Below, in pieces: positions 42,369 to 50,613 of a DNA stretch of 64,000 bases (position 1 is its first letter; each line of letters begins with the position of its first letter). This DNA is from an uncultured Eubacteriales bacterium (lineage in GTDB: Bacteria > Bacillota > Clostridia > Oscillospirales > Oscillospiraceae). The position numbers and the translations under genes were made by a program. The DNA lies in NCBI GenBank assembly GCA_900551995.1, contig URXW01000002.1, positions 28,467 through 92,466 on the forward strand. Direction: 5' to 3'. Under the pieces are notes generated by a model. The model had not been told where the DNA came from and did not search any database. It saw only the letters and a program-made list of their open reading frames with translations.

Positions 42369-43709
42369 ATGCTCCATACCGTTATAGCCTTCCTGCCCCT
42401 GCTCTTCCTCATCACATACGCCCTCAGGAGCCGCAAAATGGCGGACGCTGTGGTGCTTGCCACCCTGCTCGCCATGGTGCTGCTGTACCGCCAGCACTTC
42501 GTCACCGGGCTGATCGACAGTATGTACGCCGTGCTGTCCACCTCCGCCTACCAGTTCTCCCTCTGCGTGATCGCGACCTTCGGCGCGTTCATCTCCCTTA
42601 TGCAGCGATCCGGCGCGCTCATGGGCTTCCGCGACCTGCTGGCAAGGGTGGCGGACACCCCCCGCAAAACGCTGCTGCTGGCGTGGCTTCTGGCGGTGAT
42701 CATGTTCGTGGACGAATACCTGAACGCCCTCACGGTCACCATCTCCATGCGCGGCATCGTTGACCGCAACCGCATCCCCCGTGAGCATCTGGCACTGCAA
42801 GCAAACATCATGGCGTGCTGCCTCTGCGTCACCGTCCCCTTCACCAGCTGGACGGCGTTCAGCGTGGGGCTTCTCACGGAGTTCGACCTCACCTTCGCCG
42901 ACTATCTCCGCGCCGTCCCTCTGATGTTCTACCCTCTGGCGATGATGCTCCTCACCCTTTTGCTGGCAGCGGGCGTTTTCCCCAAGGTGGGCTCGCTGAA
43001 GCGGGCATACGACCGCGTCCGCAGCGGCGGAGCCACCTTCGAGCCGTCGGCGCAGGCGGAAAAGCTGGTGGACATCGCCGACGTGGACGAGGGCTGCGTC
43101 TCCTCCGCGTGGAACGCCATCCTGCCGCTGCTGGCACTGGTGGGCGGCACGCTGTATTTCGACAACGACCTGCTCCACGGCACCATCATCGCCCTCATCG
43201 TTCAGTTCCTGCTGTATGTCCCCCAAAAGCGCATGACCGTGGGCGACTACTTCCGCCACATCCTTGACGGAGCCAAGGGCATGACCACCATCGCCATCGT
43301 GGTGCTTTTCGGTCTGGTGCTCAGCAACGCCAACCGCCAGCTGGGTATGTTCGACATCCTCATCACCGGCGTGGGCGGCGCGGTGCCCTCGTGGCTGATC
43401 GCGCCCATGGCGTTCCTGCTGGTGGCGCTGACGGTCTTTGCCGTGGGCAGCTGCTGGGCGGTTATGACCATCGCCTTCCCGGTGTTCATCCCCATGGGAC
43501 TGGCGGCGGGCGTCGCGCCCTCTCTGATGATCGCCGCCGTTATGAGCGGCGTCACGCTGGGGTACAGCGTCTGCTTCTACGCCGATGCCATCTTTATGAC
43601 CACCGCCGGCACCGGCGTCTCCAATATCACCATCGTCCGCTCCACGCTGCCCTACGCCGCCGTTGTCACCGTCCTCTCCGCCGCCGCCCTCCTTGTGGCG
43701 GGCTTGTAG
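42369..43709 (+). CDS. NhaC-family Na+/H+ antiporter-like transporter
   Basis: A 446-residue membrane protein with about eleven helices. Blocks FVDEYLNALTV, FTSWTAFSVGLL and SVCFYADAIFMTTAGTGVSN are typical of the NhaC/ion transporter superfamily. Likely exchanges sodium for protons, possibly coupled to an organic acid or amino acid as in some relatives. ATG 42369 follows GAGAGGAG; an ATG at 42345 is in frame but has no site. Confidence 0.87.
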   Translation: MLHTVIAFLPLLFLITYALRSRKMADAVVLATLLAMVLLYRQHFVTGLIDSMYAVLSTSAYQFSLCVIATFGAFISLMQRSGALMGFRDLLARVADTPRKTLLLAWLLAVIMFVDEYLNALTVTISMRGIVDRNRIPREHLALQANIMACCLCVTVPFTSWTAFSVGLLTEFDLTFADYLRAVPLMFYPLAMMLLTLLLAAGVFPKVGSLKRAYDRVRSGGATFEPSAQAEKLVDIADVDEGCVSSAWNAILPLLALVGGTLYFDNDLLHGTIIALIVQFLLYVPQKRMTVGDYFRHILDGAKGMTTIAIVVLFGLVLSNANRQLGMFDILITGVGGAVPSWLIAPMAFLLVALTVFAVGSCWAVMTIAFPVFIPMGLAAGVAPSLMIAAVMSGVTLGYSVCFYADAIFMTTAGTGVSNITIVRSTLPYAAVVTVLSAAALLVAGL

Positions 43710-43757
43710 CGCGCGCTATCGCGCCCTCCGCCGGAGCACAAACCCGCATGAATACAG

Positions 43758-43800
43758 GAAAGACCCGCAACCCCATGGGTTGCGGGTCTTTCCGTTTTCT
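43758..43800 (+). terminator. Terminator between the NhaC-like gene and tRNA-Pro
   Basis: Stem of ~15 bp, AAAGACCCGCAACCC with GGGTTGCGGGTCTTT (43759-43773 with 43777-43791), then CCGTTTT. Flanking A and T runs make it usable for both converging units. Confidence 0.85.
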
Positions 43801-43875
43801 GGTCGGAGTGGGGGGACTTGAACCCCCGGCCTCTTGGTCCCGAACCAAGCGCGCTACCAGCTGCGCTACACCCCG
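43800..43875 (-). tRNA. tRNA-Pro (anticodon CGG)
   Basis: 76-base tRNA on the minus strand. Acceptor stem CGGGGTG/CACTCCG with discriminator A and encoded CCA; anticodon stem CTTGG/CCAAG with loop TTCGGGA, anticodon CGG reading CCG proline codons; T arm GGGGG-TTCAAGT-CCCCC. All arms close properly. CCG is a frequent codon in this GC-rich genome. Confidence 0.97.
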
Positions 43876-43886
43876 TCAGCCCTCCT

Positions 43887-43915
43887 ATTATATTTGCAAT
43901 CCTCCTGCCTGTCAA
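43887..43915 (-). promoter_or_regulatory. Perfect consensus promoter of tRNA-Pro
   Basis: Minus-strand TTGACA (43910-43915), 17-bp spacer, TATAAT (43887-43892), 12 bases before the tRNA. Confidence 0.93.
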
Positions 43916-43971
43916 GCACTATTTTTACTGCCCCGCCCCTTTCCCTCCGCTTCTTTTTCCGCCGCCTCTCG

Positions 43972-43979
43972 CATACACT
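43972..43979 (+). promoter_or_regulatory. Possible sigma-E -10 element of the spoIVFA-like gene
   Basis: CATACACT at 43972-43979 fits the sporulation sigma-E -10 consensus (CATACANT), 34 bases before ATG 44014. No good -35 match is seen, so support is partial. Confidence 0.3.
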
Positions 43980-44013
43980 CTCCCATCGACCCCGTTTGAA
44001 GGAGGTGCCCTCA

Positions 44014-44829
44014 ATGTCCAAGCGTTCCGTCCCCTATGCAGGCCGCCGCGTGGCGCGACGCCGCCCCGCTCCGCCCCAGAGAACACCGCCGCCCCGTCGG
44101 CGCGAGTCTCAGCCCACGCCCGCCTCCCGCCGCCGTATGGCGCAGCTTCTCGTCTCCGCCGCACTGCTGCTGGCGGTGGTGGTCGTGAAGCTGCTTTTTC
44201 CCGCCGCGCTGGAACGCTGCCGCGCCACGCTTCTGGAGCTGCTGGGGGCGGATACCGACTTCGTGGAGGTATTCTCCGCCGCAGGCAGAGCCTTCTCCGA
44301 CGGCTCCACCGTCTCCGACGCCCTCACCGATGCCTACACCGCCGTTTTCGGCTCCGCGGAGGTGCCCGACGTTCCCGCCGTGCAGCGTACCGCCGCCCTC
44401 CCGGAGAACGTGGAGCTGCTCCAGCGTGTGCTGAACCTCGACTACGGCGACCCGGTGCCCTCCGGTCAGATCACCTCGCTGTTCGGTGCGCGAAACGACC
44501 CGTTGGGCGCAGATACCCGCTTCCACTACGGGCTTGACATAGCGGGGGAGGAGGGCACCGTCATCTCCGCCTTTGCCGACGGCACCGTTACGGCGTTGGG
44601 CAACAGCACGGAGCTGGGCAAATACGTCACCGTCGCCCACGACGGCGGCTACTCCACCCTCTACGCCCACTGCGCCAAGATCACCGCCTCCGACGGGCAG
44701 CAGGTGAAAAGGGGAGACCCCATCGCGGAAATGGGCGACACGGGCCGCGCCACCGGCTTCCACCTGCACTTTGAGCTTCATCAGGACAACACCTATCTGA
44801 ATCCGATCTACTATGTCACATTCTCTTGA
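44014..44829 (+). CDS. spoIVFA: M23/LytM-domain membrane protein, SpoIVFA-like
   Basis: ATG 44014 follows GAAGGAGGTG. The 271-residue protein has a basic, Pro/Arg-rich N-terminus, one membrane helix (~44-64), and a C-terminal LytM domain. Zinc and catalytic residues are intact: His171 and Asp175 (HYGLD), His219 (LYAH), His250 and His252 (HLHFE). Family knowledge: SpoIVFA holds SpoIVFB in the forespore outer membrane during sigma-K activation. The assignment rests on the overlap with an SpoIVFB-like gene; an active endopeptidase remains possible. Confidence 0.75.
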   Translation: MSKRSVPYAGRRVARRRPAPPQRTPPPRRRESQPTPASRRRMAQLLVSAALLLAVVVVKLLFPAALERCRATLLELLGADTDFVEVFSAAGRAFSDGSTVSDALTDAYTAVFGSAEVPDVPAVQRTAALPENVELLQRVLNLDYGDPVPSGQITSLFGARNDPLGADTRFHYGLDIAGEEGTVISAFADGTVTALGNSTELGKYVTVAHDGGYSTLYAHCAKITASDGQQVKRGDPIAEMGDTGRATGFHLHFELHQDNTYLNPIYYVTFS

Positions 44830-45442
44830 AAACCGCGCCGCCCTCACCGTCTCGCCCTCTGCGTTGGTGCTGCTGGCGGCTTTTCTGCTGTTCTCCCGCT
44901 CCTTCACGCTGCCTGCCGCCCTGCTCTCCGCCGCCCTCTGCCACGAGCTGTCCCACGTCCTGACGCTGCGCCTTCTGGGCGCGCCGCCCCGCCGCCTGAC
45001 GCTCTCCGCCACCGGCGCGGAGCTGTACGTCCCCGCCCTTGACCGCCTGTCCTACACCGGGGAGCTGCTGGCGGTGGCGGCGGGGCCCGCCTGCAACCTC
45101 ATCCTGTGGGCGTTGCTCTCCCTTACGGGTATCGAAGGGCTGATGCCCTTCGCCGGAGCCCATCTGCTCCTCGGCGCGCTGAACCTCTTGCCCGTCCGCC
45201 CCATGGACGGCGGGCGGCTCCTCTGGCTCCTGACCGCCCTCTGCACCGAGCCGTATACCGCCGACCGTGTCTCCTACGCCGTGGGCGCGTCCGTCTCCGC
45301 GCTGCTGCTCCTTTTGTGCCTCTATTTGACGGCCTCCACCGGCGCGGGACTGTTCCTCCTGCCCGGCGCATTGTGGCTGACGGCAAAAGGGGTCTTGCCA
45401 AACGGCGCAAAACCGGATAAAATAAACTGTTACAAGAAATAA
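44813..45442 (+). CDS. spoIVFB: Site-2 metalloprotease, SpoIVFB-like (M50)
   Basis: A 209-residue membrane protease with about six helices. Zinc motif HELSH (His44, Glu45, His48) and the second motif NLLPVRPMDGG with Asp132. In spore formers SpoIVFB cuts pro-sigma-K inside the membrane. It overlaps the preceding gene by 17 bases, as spoIVFA-spoIVFB do elsewhere. Whether pro-sigma-K is encoded by this genome cannot be judged here. Confidence 0.8.
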   Translation: MSHSLENRAALTVSPSALVLLAAFLLFSRSFTLPAALLSAALCHELSHVLTLRLLGAPPRRLTLSATGAELYVPALDRLSYTGELLAVAAGPACNLILWALLSLTGIEGLMPFAGAHLLLGALNLLPVRPMDGGRLLWLLTALCTEPYTADRVSYAVGASVSALLLLLCLYLTASTGAGLFLLPGALWLTAKGVLPNGAKPDKINCYKK

Positions 45443-45487
45443 CCCTCCCGCCCGTCCAGGGCAGGGGGGAGAAAAAAGGAATGTACC

Positions 45488-47320
45488 ATGGATAAACGAC
45501 TGGAACGCATCCTGCCCCGCGTACAGAAGCCCGCCCGCTACGTGGGCGGCGAATACAACGCCATACTGAAGGACAAGGCGGAGGTGGACACCCGTATTGC
45601 CTTCTGCTTCCCGGACACCTACGAGATCGGTATGTCCAATCTCGGCATGCGTATTCTCTACGGCGTGATGAACGATCTTCCCGGCGTGTGGTGTGAGCGC
45701 GTCTTTGCCCCTTGGGGCGATATGGAGGAGGAGATGCGAAAGGCGGATATGCCCCTTTTCGCGCTGGAATCCGGCGACCCCATCACCGACTACCACATTG
45801 TGGCATTTTCCGTAGGCTACGAGATGGCGTTCCCCGCCATTCTGAATATGCTGGATCTGGCGCACATCCCCCTCCACGCCGCTGACCGCCCGGCTCTGAC
45901 GCCGCTGGTCATTGCCGGCGGCACCGCCATGTATAACGCCGAGCCTCTGGCGGACTTCATCGACATCGTCAGTCTTGGCGAGGGGGAGGACGTCACCGTG
46001 GAGCTGGTGGAGCTGCACCGCCGCGCCCGCCGGGAGGGCTGGAGCAAGCACGACTTCCTCCGCGCCGCCGCCCGGCTGGACGGCGTCTACGTTCCGTCCC
46101 TCTACGATGTCACCTACCACGACGATGGCACCGTTGCCGCCATCACCCCCAAGGACGGCGCGCCGGCGGTCGTCACCAAGCGCATCGTCCACGACATGGA
46201 CAAGTCCTATTTCCCGGTGAACACCATCGTCCCCTCCACGGAGATCGTGCAGGATCGCGTCACGCTGGAGCTGTTCCGGGGCTGCATCCGCGGCTGCCGC
46301 TTCTGTCAGGCGGGCTACGTCTACCGCCCGGTGCGTAACCGCAGCCGCGACCTCTGCGCCGACTACTGCGTCCGCGCCTGCGACGACACCGGCTATCAGG
46401 AGGTGACGCTCTCCAGCCTTTCCACCAGCGACTACCCGCCGCTGACCGCCCTCTGCGACGAGCTGGAGCCCTTCTGCGACGCCCGCCACGTGAGCCTGTC
46501 CCTGCCGTCCGTCCGCGCCGACAACTTCTCCATGGATCTCATGCAGCGTCTGGCAAAGGGGCGCAAGACCGGTCTGACCTTCGCGCCGGAGGCGGGCACC
46601 CAGCGTCTCCGCGATGTCATCAACAAGAACGTCACGCTGGATGACCTGCTCCAATCCTGCCGCACCGCCTTTGCCGGCGGTTACAGTGCCGTGAAGCTGT
46701 ACTTCATGCTGGGTCTGCCCACGGAGACGGACGAGGACGTGCTGGGCATCGCGGACGTGGCTGCCCGTGTCATGCACGCATGGCGGGAGAGTGCCCAGAA
46801 CAAGCAGCGCGGCATCCGCATCACCGTCTCCACCTCATGGTTCGTCCCCAAGCCCCACACCGCCTTCCAGTGGGAGCCCCAGATCTCCAAGGAGGAGTAC
46901 GAACGCCGCGTCCGCCTGCTCCGTGAGGCGATCAAGACAAAGACCGTCACCTACAACTGGCACGACTCCGACACCAGCTTTCTGGAGGCAGTTCTGGCGC
47001 GGGGCGACCGCCGTCTCTGCAAGGTGCTGGAAGCAGCGTGGCGCAAGGGTGCCCATCTGGACGCGTGGGAGGAATACTTCTCCCTTGACCGCTGGCTGGA
47101 GGCGTTTGACGAGTGCGGCCTCGACCCTCATTTCTACGCCAACCGCACCCGCAGCGAGGACGAGCTGCTTCCGTGGAGCATGATCTCCTCCGGCGTGACG
47201 CAGGACTACCTGAAGCGGGAACGCCATCAGGCGTATGCCTCCCAAACCACCCCCGACTGCCGCACCCGCTGCAACGGCTGCGGAGCCAATACACTCGTAG
47301 GAGGGAAATGCGATGTCTAA
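45488..47320 (+). CDS. TIGR03960-type radical SAM protein
   Basis: A 610-residue protein with an N-terminal B12-binding-like region and a radical SAM core; the cluster motif is CIRGCRFC (Cys266, Cys270, Cys273). A C-terminal Cys group CRTRCNGCGAN may hold another cluster. This family is common in Clostridia, always followed by a DUF2344 gene as here (8-base overlap). Its reaction is not established. Confidence 0.9.
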   Translation: MDKRLERILPRVQKPARYVGGEYNAILKDKAEVDTRIAFCFPDTYEIGMSNLGMRILYGVMNDLPGVWCERVFAPWGDMEEEMRKADMPLFALESGDPITDYHIVAFSVGYEMAFPAILNMLDLAHIPLHAADRPALTPLVIAGGTAMYNAEPLADFIDIVSLGEGEDVTVELVELHRRARREGWSKHDFLRAAARLDGVYVPSLYDVTYHDDGTVAAITPKDGAPAVVTKRIVHDMDKSYFPVNTIVPSTEIVQDRVTLELFRGCIRGCRFCQAGYVYRPVRNRSRDLCADYCVRACDDTGYQEVTLSSLSTSDYPPLTALCDELEPFCDARHVSLSLPSVRADNFSMDLMQRLAKGRKTGLTFAPEAGTQRLRDVINKNVTLDDLLQSCRTAFAGGYSAVKLYFMLGLPTETDEDVLGIADVAARVMHAWRESAQNKQRGIRITVSTSWFVPKPHTAFQWEPQISKEEYERRVRLLREAIKTKTVTYNWHDSDTSFLEAVLARGDRRLCKVLEAAWRKGAHLDAWEEYFSLDRWLEAFDECGLDPHFYANRTRSEDELLPWSMISSGVTQDYLKRERHQAYASQTTPDCRTRCNGCGANTLVGGKCDV

Positions 47321-47975
47321 ACTCCGTATCCTGTTCGTCAAAGAAGCGCAGGCGTCCTACATCTCCCATCTGGATCTCCTCCGCACGTTCCAGCGCGCCT
47401 TCCCCCGCACGGAGCTGGACATCAAGCACTCCCAGGGCTACCACCCCCACCCCATCATCTCCATCGTCCTGCCCCTGCCCGTGGGACAGTCCAGCGACTG
47501 CGAGCTGCTGGATTTCGAGGTCACGCAGGATACCGACGGCTCCGGCATCGCCGAAAAGCTCAACACCGGTATGCCCTCCGGTCTCCGCGTGCTGGACTGC
47601 TACCCCGCCGTCCGCCCCGTCCGCGACCTTGCCTGCCTCCGCGCCGACGTCACCTTCGAGTACGACAACGGCGTTCCCGCCGGCGCAGCGGACGCGCTGA
47701 ACGACCTCCTCCGCCGCGACTCCCTCGTTATCCAAAAGCGCACCAAGCGCAAGGAGCTGGCAGACGTAGATATTGCACCAATGATAAAGGCAGTTTCCTT
47801 TACAGAGGGGGAGGGTACCGTCTCCGGTACGGTGACGGTGCAGGCGCAGAACCCCGGCTTGAACCCCCAGCTGCTGGAAAAAGCCATCGCCGCGTACCTG
47901 CCCCACCTGACGCCGGACTTCACCCGCGTCCGCCGCCGGGAGCTTCTGGACGGCGAAGGTGGTGTTTTCCGCTGA
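47313..47975 (+). CDS. DUF2344 (TIGR03936) protein, partner of the radical SAM protein
   Basis: A 220-residue soluble protein starting LRILFVKEAQASYISHLDLLRTFQRA, shown here in part: the RILFVKEAQASYISHLDL block and HSQGYHPHPII are diagnostic. In some bacteria it is fused to the upstream radical SAM domain. Function unknown. A short AT-rich patch (47760-47810) interrupts otherwise GC-rich coding sequence without breaking the frame. Confidence 0.88.
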   Translation: MSKLRILFVKEAQASYISHLDLLRTFQRAFPRTELDIKHSQGYHPHPIISIVLPLPVGQSSDCELLDFEVTQDTDGSGIAEKLNTGMPSGLRVLDCYPAVRPVRDLACLRADVTFEYDNGVPAGAADALNDLLRRDSLVIQKRTKRKELADVDIAPMIKAVSFTEGEGTVSGTVTVQAQNPGLNPQLLEKAIAAYLPHLTPDFTRVRRRELLDGEGGVFR

Positions 47976-47992
47976 AAAAATGCAAAAAACAC

Positions 47993-48021
47993 TTGCATTT
48001 CCCCTCAATCTATGTTATCCT
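47993..48021 (+). promoter_or_regulatory. Promoter of rplS
   Basis: TTGCAT (47993-47998), 17-bp spacer, TATCCT (48016-48021). Confidence 0.6.
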
Positions 48022-48123
48022 ATCATGGCGTGAAAAGGGCGGTCCTCTGTCGCCGGTGACCCGCAGGAAATGGGCTACCGCTGCATGGCGGCATGAACAC
48101 CTATAATTTAGGAGGATATATCC
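48022..48123 (+). promoter_or_regulatory. rplS 5' leader, possible L19 autoregulatory RNA
   Basis: A ~100-base leader with small hairpins (for example CCGC/GCGG near 48078-48092) before AGGAGG (48110-48115). Firmicutes rplS genes often have an L19 leader that binds the protein. I could not match the published consensus, so only the position and length support this. Confidence 0.35.
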
Positions 48124-48462
48124 ATGGATCTCATCAAAGCATTGAACGAAAAGCAGCTCAAGGAAGTCCCTCAGATCCTGGTGGGCGACACGGTTCGCGT
48201 CCACGTGAAGGTCAAGGAGGGTGCCCGTGAGCGCGTGCAGGTCTTCGAGGGCACCGTCATCGCCAAGAAGCATGGCGGCATCGAGGAGACGATCACCGTC
48301 CGCCGCCTGTCCTACGGCGTCGGCGTGGAGAAGGTTTTCCCCGTCCACTCCCCCTCCATCGAGAAGATCGAGACCGTGCGCCACGGCTACGTCCGCCGCG
48401 CCAAGCTGTACTACCTGCGTGACCGCGTCGGTAAGGCAGCCAAGGTTCGCGAGAAGCTGTAA
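48124..48462 (+). CDS. rplS: 50S ribosomal protein L19
   Basis: A 112-residue large-subunit protein at the subunit interface. The core GDTVRVHVKVKEG, RVQVFEGTVIAKKHGG and VERVFPVHSP-like block (EKVFPVHSPSIEKIE) are typical. First gene of the rplS-rbgA-rnhB-yraN order of Firmicutes. Confidence 0.98.
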   Translation: MDLIKALNEKQLKEVPQILVGDTVRVHVKVKEGARERVQVFEGTVIAKKHGGIEETITVRRLSYGVGVEKVFPVHSPSIEKIETVRHGYVRRAKLYYLRDRVGKAAKVREKL

Positions 48463-48473
48463 GCATCGATCAA

Positions 48474-48511
48474 AAAGAGAGCATCCACGAAAGTGGGTGC
48501 TTTTCTTTTTC
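48474..48511 (+). terminator. Terminator after rplS
   Basis: 9-bp stem AGCATCCAC/GTGGGTGCT (one G-T) with a GAAA tetraloop (48480-48501), followed by TTTCTTTTT. Confidence 0.88.
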
Positions 48512-48555
48512 CTCCGCGTATGGTATACTGGCTCTAAAGCAAAGAAGGTGACGAT

Positions 48556-49425
48556 ATGCAGATCGACAATTTAAGCTGGTTTCCCGGCCACATGACGAAA
48601 ACCAAGCGCATGATCTCCGCCGAGATCAGGAATATGGACGCCGTCTGCGAGATCGTGGACGCCCGCATCCCCCTCTCCAGCCGCAACCCGGACGTGGACG
48701 AGCTGACGGCGGGCAAGCCCCGTCTCGTGGTGCTCAACCGCTCCGACCAGGCGGACCCCGCCGAGACGCGCCGCTGGACGCAGTATTTCCGGGCACAGGG
48801 CTTCGCCGTGCTGGAGGCAAACGCCAAAAGCGGCGTGGGCACGGAGAAATTCTCCGCCGCCGTCCGCGAGCTGCTGCGGGATAAGCTGGCTGCCGCCGCC
48901 GCCAAGGGGCAGGTGGGCAAGGTGGTGCGGGTCATGGTGCTGGGCGTTCCCAACGTGGGCAAATCCACCTTCATCAACAAGGTCGCCCACCGCAAAACGG
49001 CACGCGCCGAGGATCGTCCCGGCGTCACCCGCTCCAAGCAGTGGGTGCCGGTGGACGCCACGCTGGAGCTGCTGGACACCCCCGGCATCCTCTGGCCAAA
49101 GTTCGACGATCCGGAGGTTGGCAAGCGTTTAGCCTTTACAGGTGCAGTGAAGGACGACGTGCTGGACATCGAGGAGCTGGCGTGCTATCTCATGGACTAC
49201 CTCTCCGCCCACTACGCCGCCGTGCTCACCGAGCGGTACAAGATCGAGGTGGAGCAGGGCGATACAGGCTACGAGCTGCTGGAAAAGGCGGGGCGCAAGC
49301 GCGGCTTTCTCATGCGCGGCGCGCAGGTGGACACCGAGCGCATGGCACGCATCCTGCTGGACGAGTTCCGCGCCGGCAAGCTGGGACGCTTTACACTGGA
49401 GACGGTGGAGGGCTGTGAAGCATGA
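48556..49425 (+). CDS. rbgA: Ribosome biogenesis GTPase RbgA (YlqF)
   Basis: Circularly permuted GTPase needed for late 50S assembly, 289 residues. G4 (NRSD, 61-64) comes before G1 (GVPNVGKST, 130-138), and WFPGHM at the N-terminus is a hallmark. Overlaps rnhB by ATGA. A TATACT at 48524-48529 could serve as -10. Confidence 0.95.
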   Translation: MQIDNLSWFPGHMTKTKRMISAEIRNMDAVCEIVDARIPLSSRNPDVDELTAGKPRLVVLNRSDQADPAETRRWTQYFRAQGFAVLEANAKSGVGTEKFSAAVRELLRDKLAAAAAKGQVGKVVRVMVLGVPNVGKSTFINKVAHRKTARAEDRPGVTRSKQWVPVDATLELLDTPGILWPKFDDPEVGKRLAFTGAVKDDVLDIEELACYLMDYLSAHYAAVLTERYKIEVEQGDTGYELLEKAGRKRGFLMRGAQVDTERMARILLDEFRAGKLGRFTLETVEGCEA

Positions 49426-50045
49426 GCGAGACAGCTGCCCTTTTGACATACGAGCGTCAGGCGCAGGCGGAGGGCTTCGCCCTCGTCTGCGGTGTGGACG
49501 AGGCGGGGGCGGGGCCTCTCATGGGGCCGGTCTACGCCGCCGCCGTCATTCTCCCGCCCCGGTTCGACCTCCCCGGACTGAACGACTCCAAGAAGCTGAC
49601 GGAGAAGAAAAGGGAGGCTCTGTTCCCTCTGATCCAGCAGCAGGCGGCGGCGTGGTCGGTATCGTCCGTCTCCGCCAAAGGGATCGACGAGACGGACATT
49701 CTCTCCGCCCGCATGAAGGCGATGCAGCTGGCGATTGACGGACTGTCCCTCAAGCCCGACCTCGCCCTCATCGACGGCAACCGCGACCACGGGCGCACCG
49801 CCGCCATCACGCTGCCCCACCGCTGCATCGTGGGCGGCGACGGTCTTTCCGCCTCCATCGCCGCCGCGTCGGTGCTGGCGAAGGTCAGCCGTGACCGCTA
49901 CGTGACCGACGTGCTGGATCGGCAGTACCCCCAATACCAGTTTGCCAAGCACAAGGGCTACGGCACCAAGCTCCACCGTGAGCTGTTCGACAAGTACGGG
50001 CCGTGCCCGGAACATCGTATAACATTTCTAAAAAAGTGGATGTAG
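49422..50045 (+). CDS. rnhB: Ribonuclease HII
   Basis: Removes ribonucleotides and RNA primers from RNA-DNA hybrids, 207 residues. Active-site DEAGAGPLMGP (Asp26, Glu27), LNDSKKLT, and the IDGN and ASVLAKVSRD blocks are all present. Confidence 0.96.
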   Translation: MSETAALLTYERQAQAEGFALVCGVDEAGAGPLMGPVYAAAVILPPRFDLPGLNDSKKLTEKKREALFPLIQQQAAAWSVSSVSAKGIDETDILSARMKAMQLAIDGLSLKPDLALIDGNRDHGRTAAITLPHRCIVGGDGLSASIAAASVLAKVSRDRYVTDVLDRQYPQYQFAKHKGYGTKLHRELFDKYGPCPEHRITFLKKWM

Positions 50046-50116
50046 CGCAAATTTTGCCTCATACCAGCAGTACAAGTAGAAGTACAACTTGATGTTCAAC
50101 CCTTGTACAAGGTGAC

Positions 50117-50539
50117 ATGGGGCAGATGTCTGCTATATGTGCAAGGGGAAAACCCTGTGGAAAAGAGGTGGCGTTTACGATAGGTCGTTCAGAAGGAACG
50201 TGGGGCGAGGCGTTGGTCGCCGACTATCTCCGGCGCAGAAACTACCGCTTGGCAGCCCACAGCTACCAGTGCCGCTTCGGCGAGATCGACTTGATCGCGT
50301 GGGATAAAGACGTCCTCTGCTTCGTGGAGGTCAAGACCCGCACCAACACGGACATGGCGCTGCCCCGCGAATACGTCACCTCCAAGAAACAGGCTCGTAT
50401 ACGAAAAACCGCTCTTTTCTATCTCGCCTCCAACGCGCTGGACTGCCCCGCCCGCTTCGACGTGGCGGAGGTTTACGCCGACGCGCCGGGGGACGAAAAG
50501 AGCGTGAAGATCGTCTATTTGGAGGACGCTTTTCAGTGA
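50117..50539 (+). CDS. yraN: YraN/UPF0102 endonuclease-fold protein
   Basis: A 140-residue (from ATG 50117) protein with the PD-(D/E)XK-like core GEALVADYL, FGEIDLIAWD and FVEVKTR. Function unknown, often near rnhB. The start is doubtful: GTG 50168 would give the usual short N-terminus (AFTIGRSEGTWGEA), while ATG 50117 adds 17 unusual residues but has AAGGTGA upstream. Confidence 0.88.
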   Translation: MGQMSAICARGKPCGKEVAFTIGRSEGTWGEALVADYLRRRNYRLAAHSYQCRFGEIDLIAWDKDVLCFVEVKTRTNTDMALPREYVTSKKQARIRKTALFYLASNALDCPARFDVAEVYADAPGDEKSVKIVYLEDAFQ

Positions 50540-50613
50540 CGTAAGCGGGGAAAATATTGAAATCTCCGGGCGGCGTTCCGCCGCCCGCACAGCGAAAGGA
50601 ATGAAACTATTTC

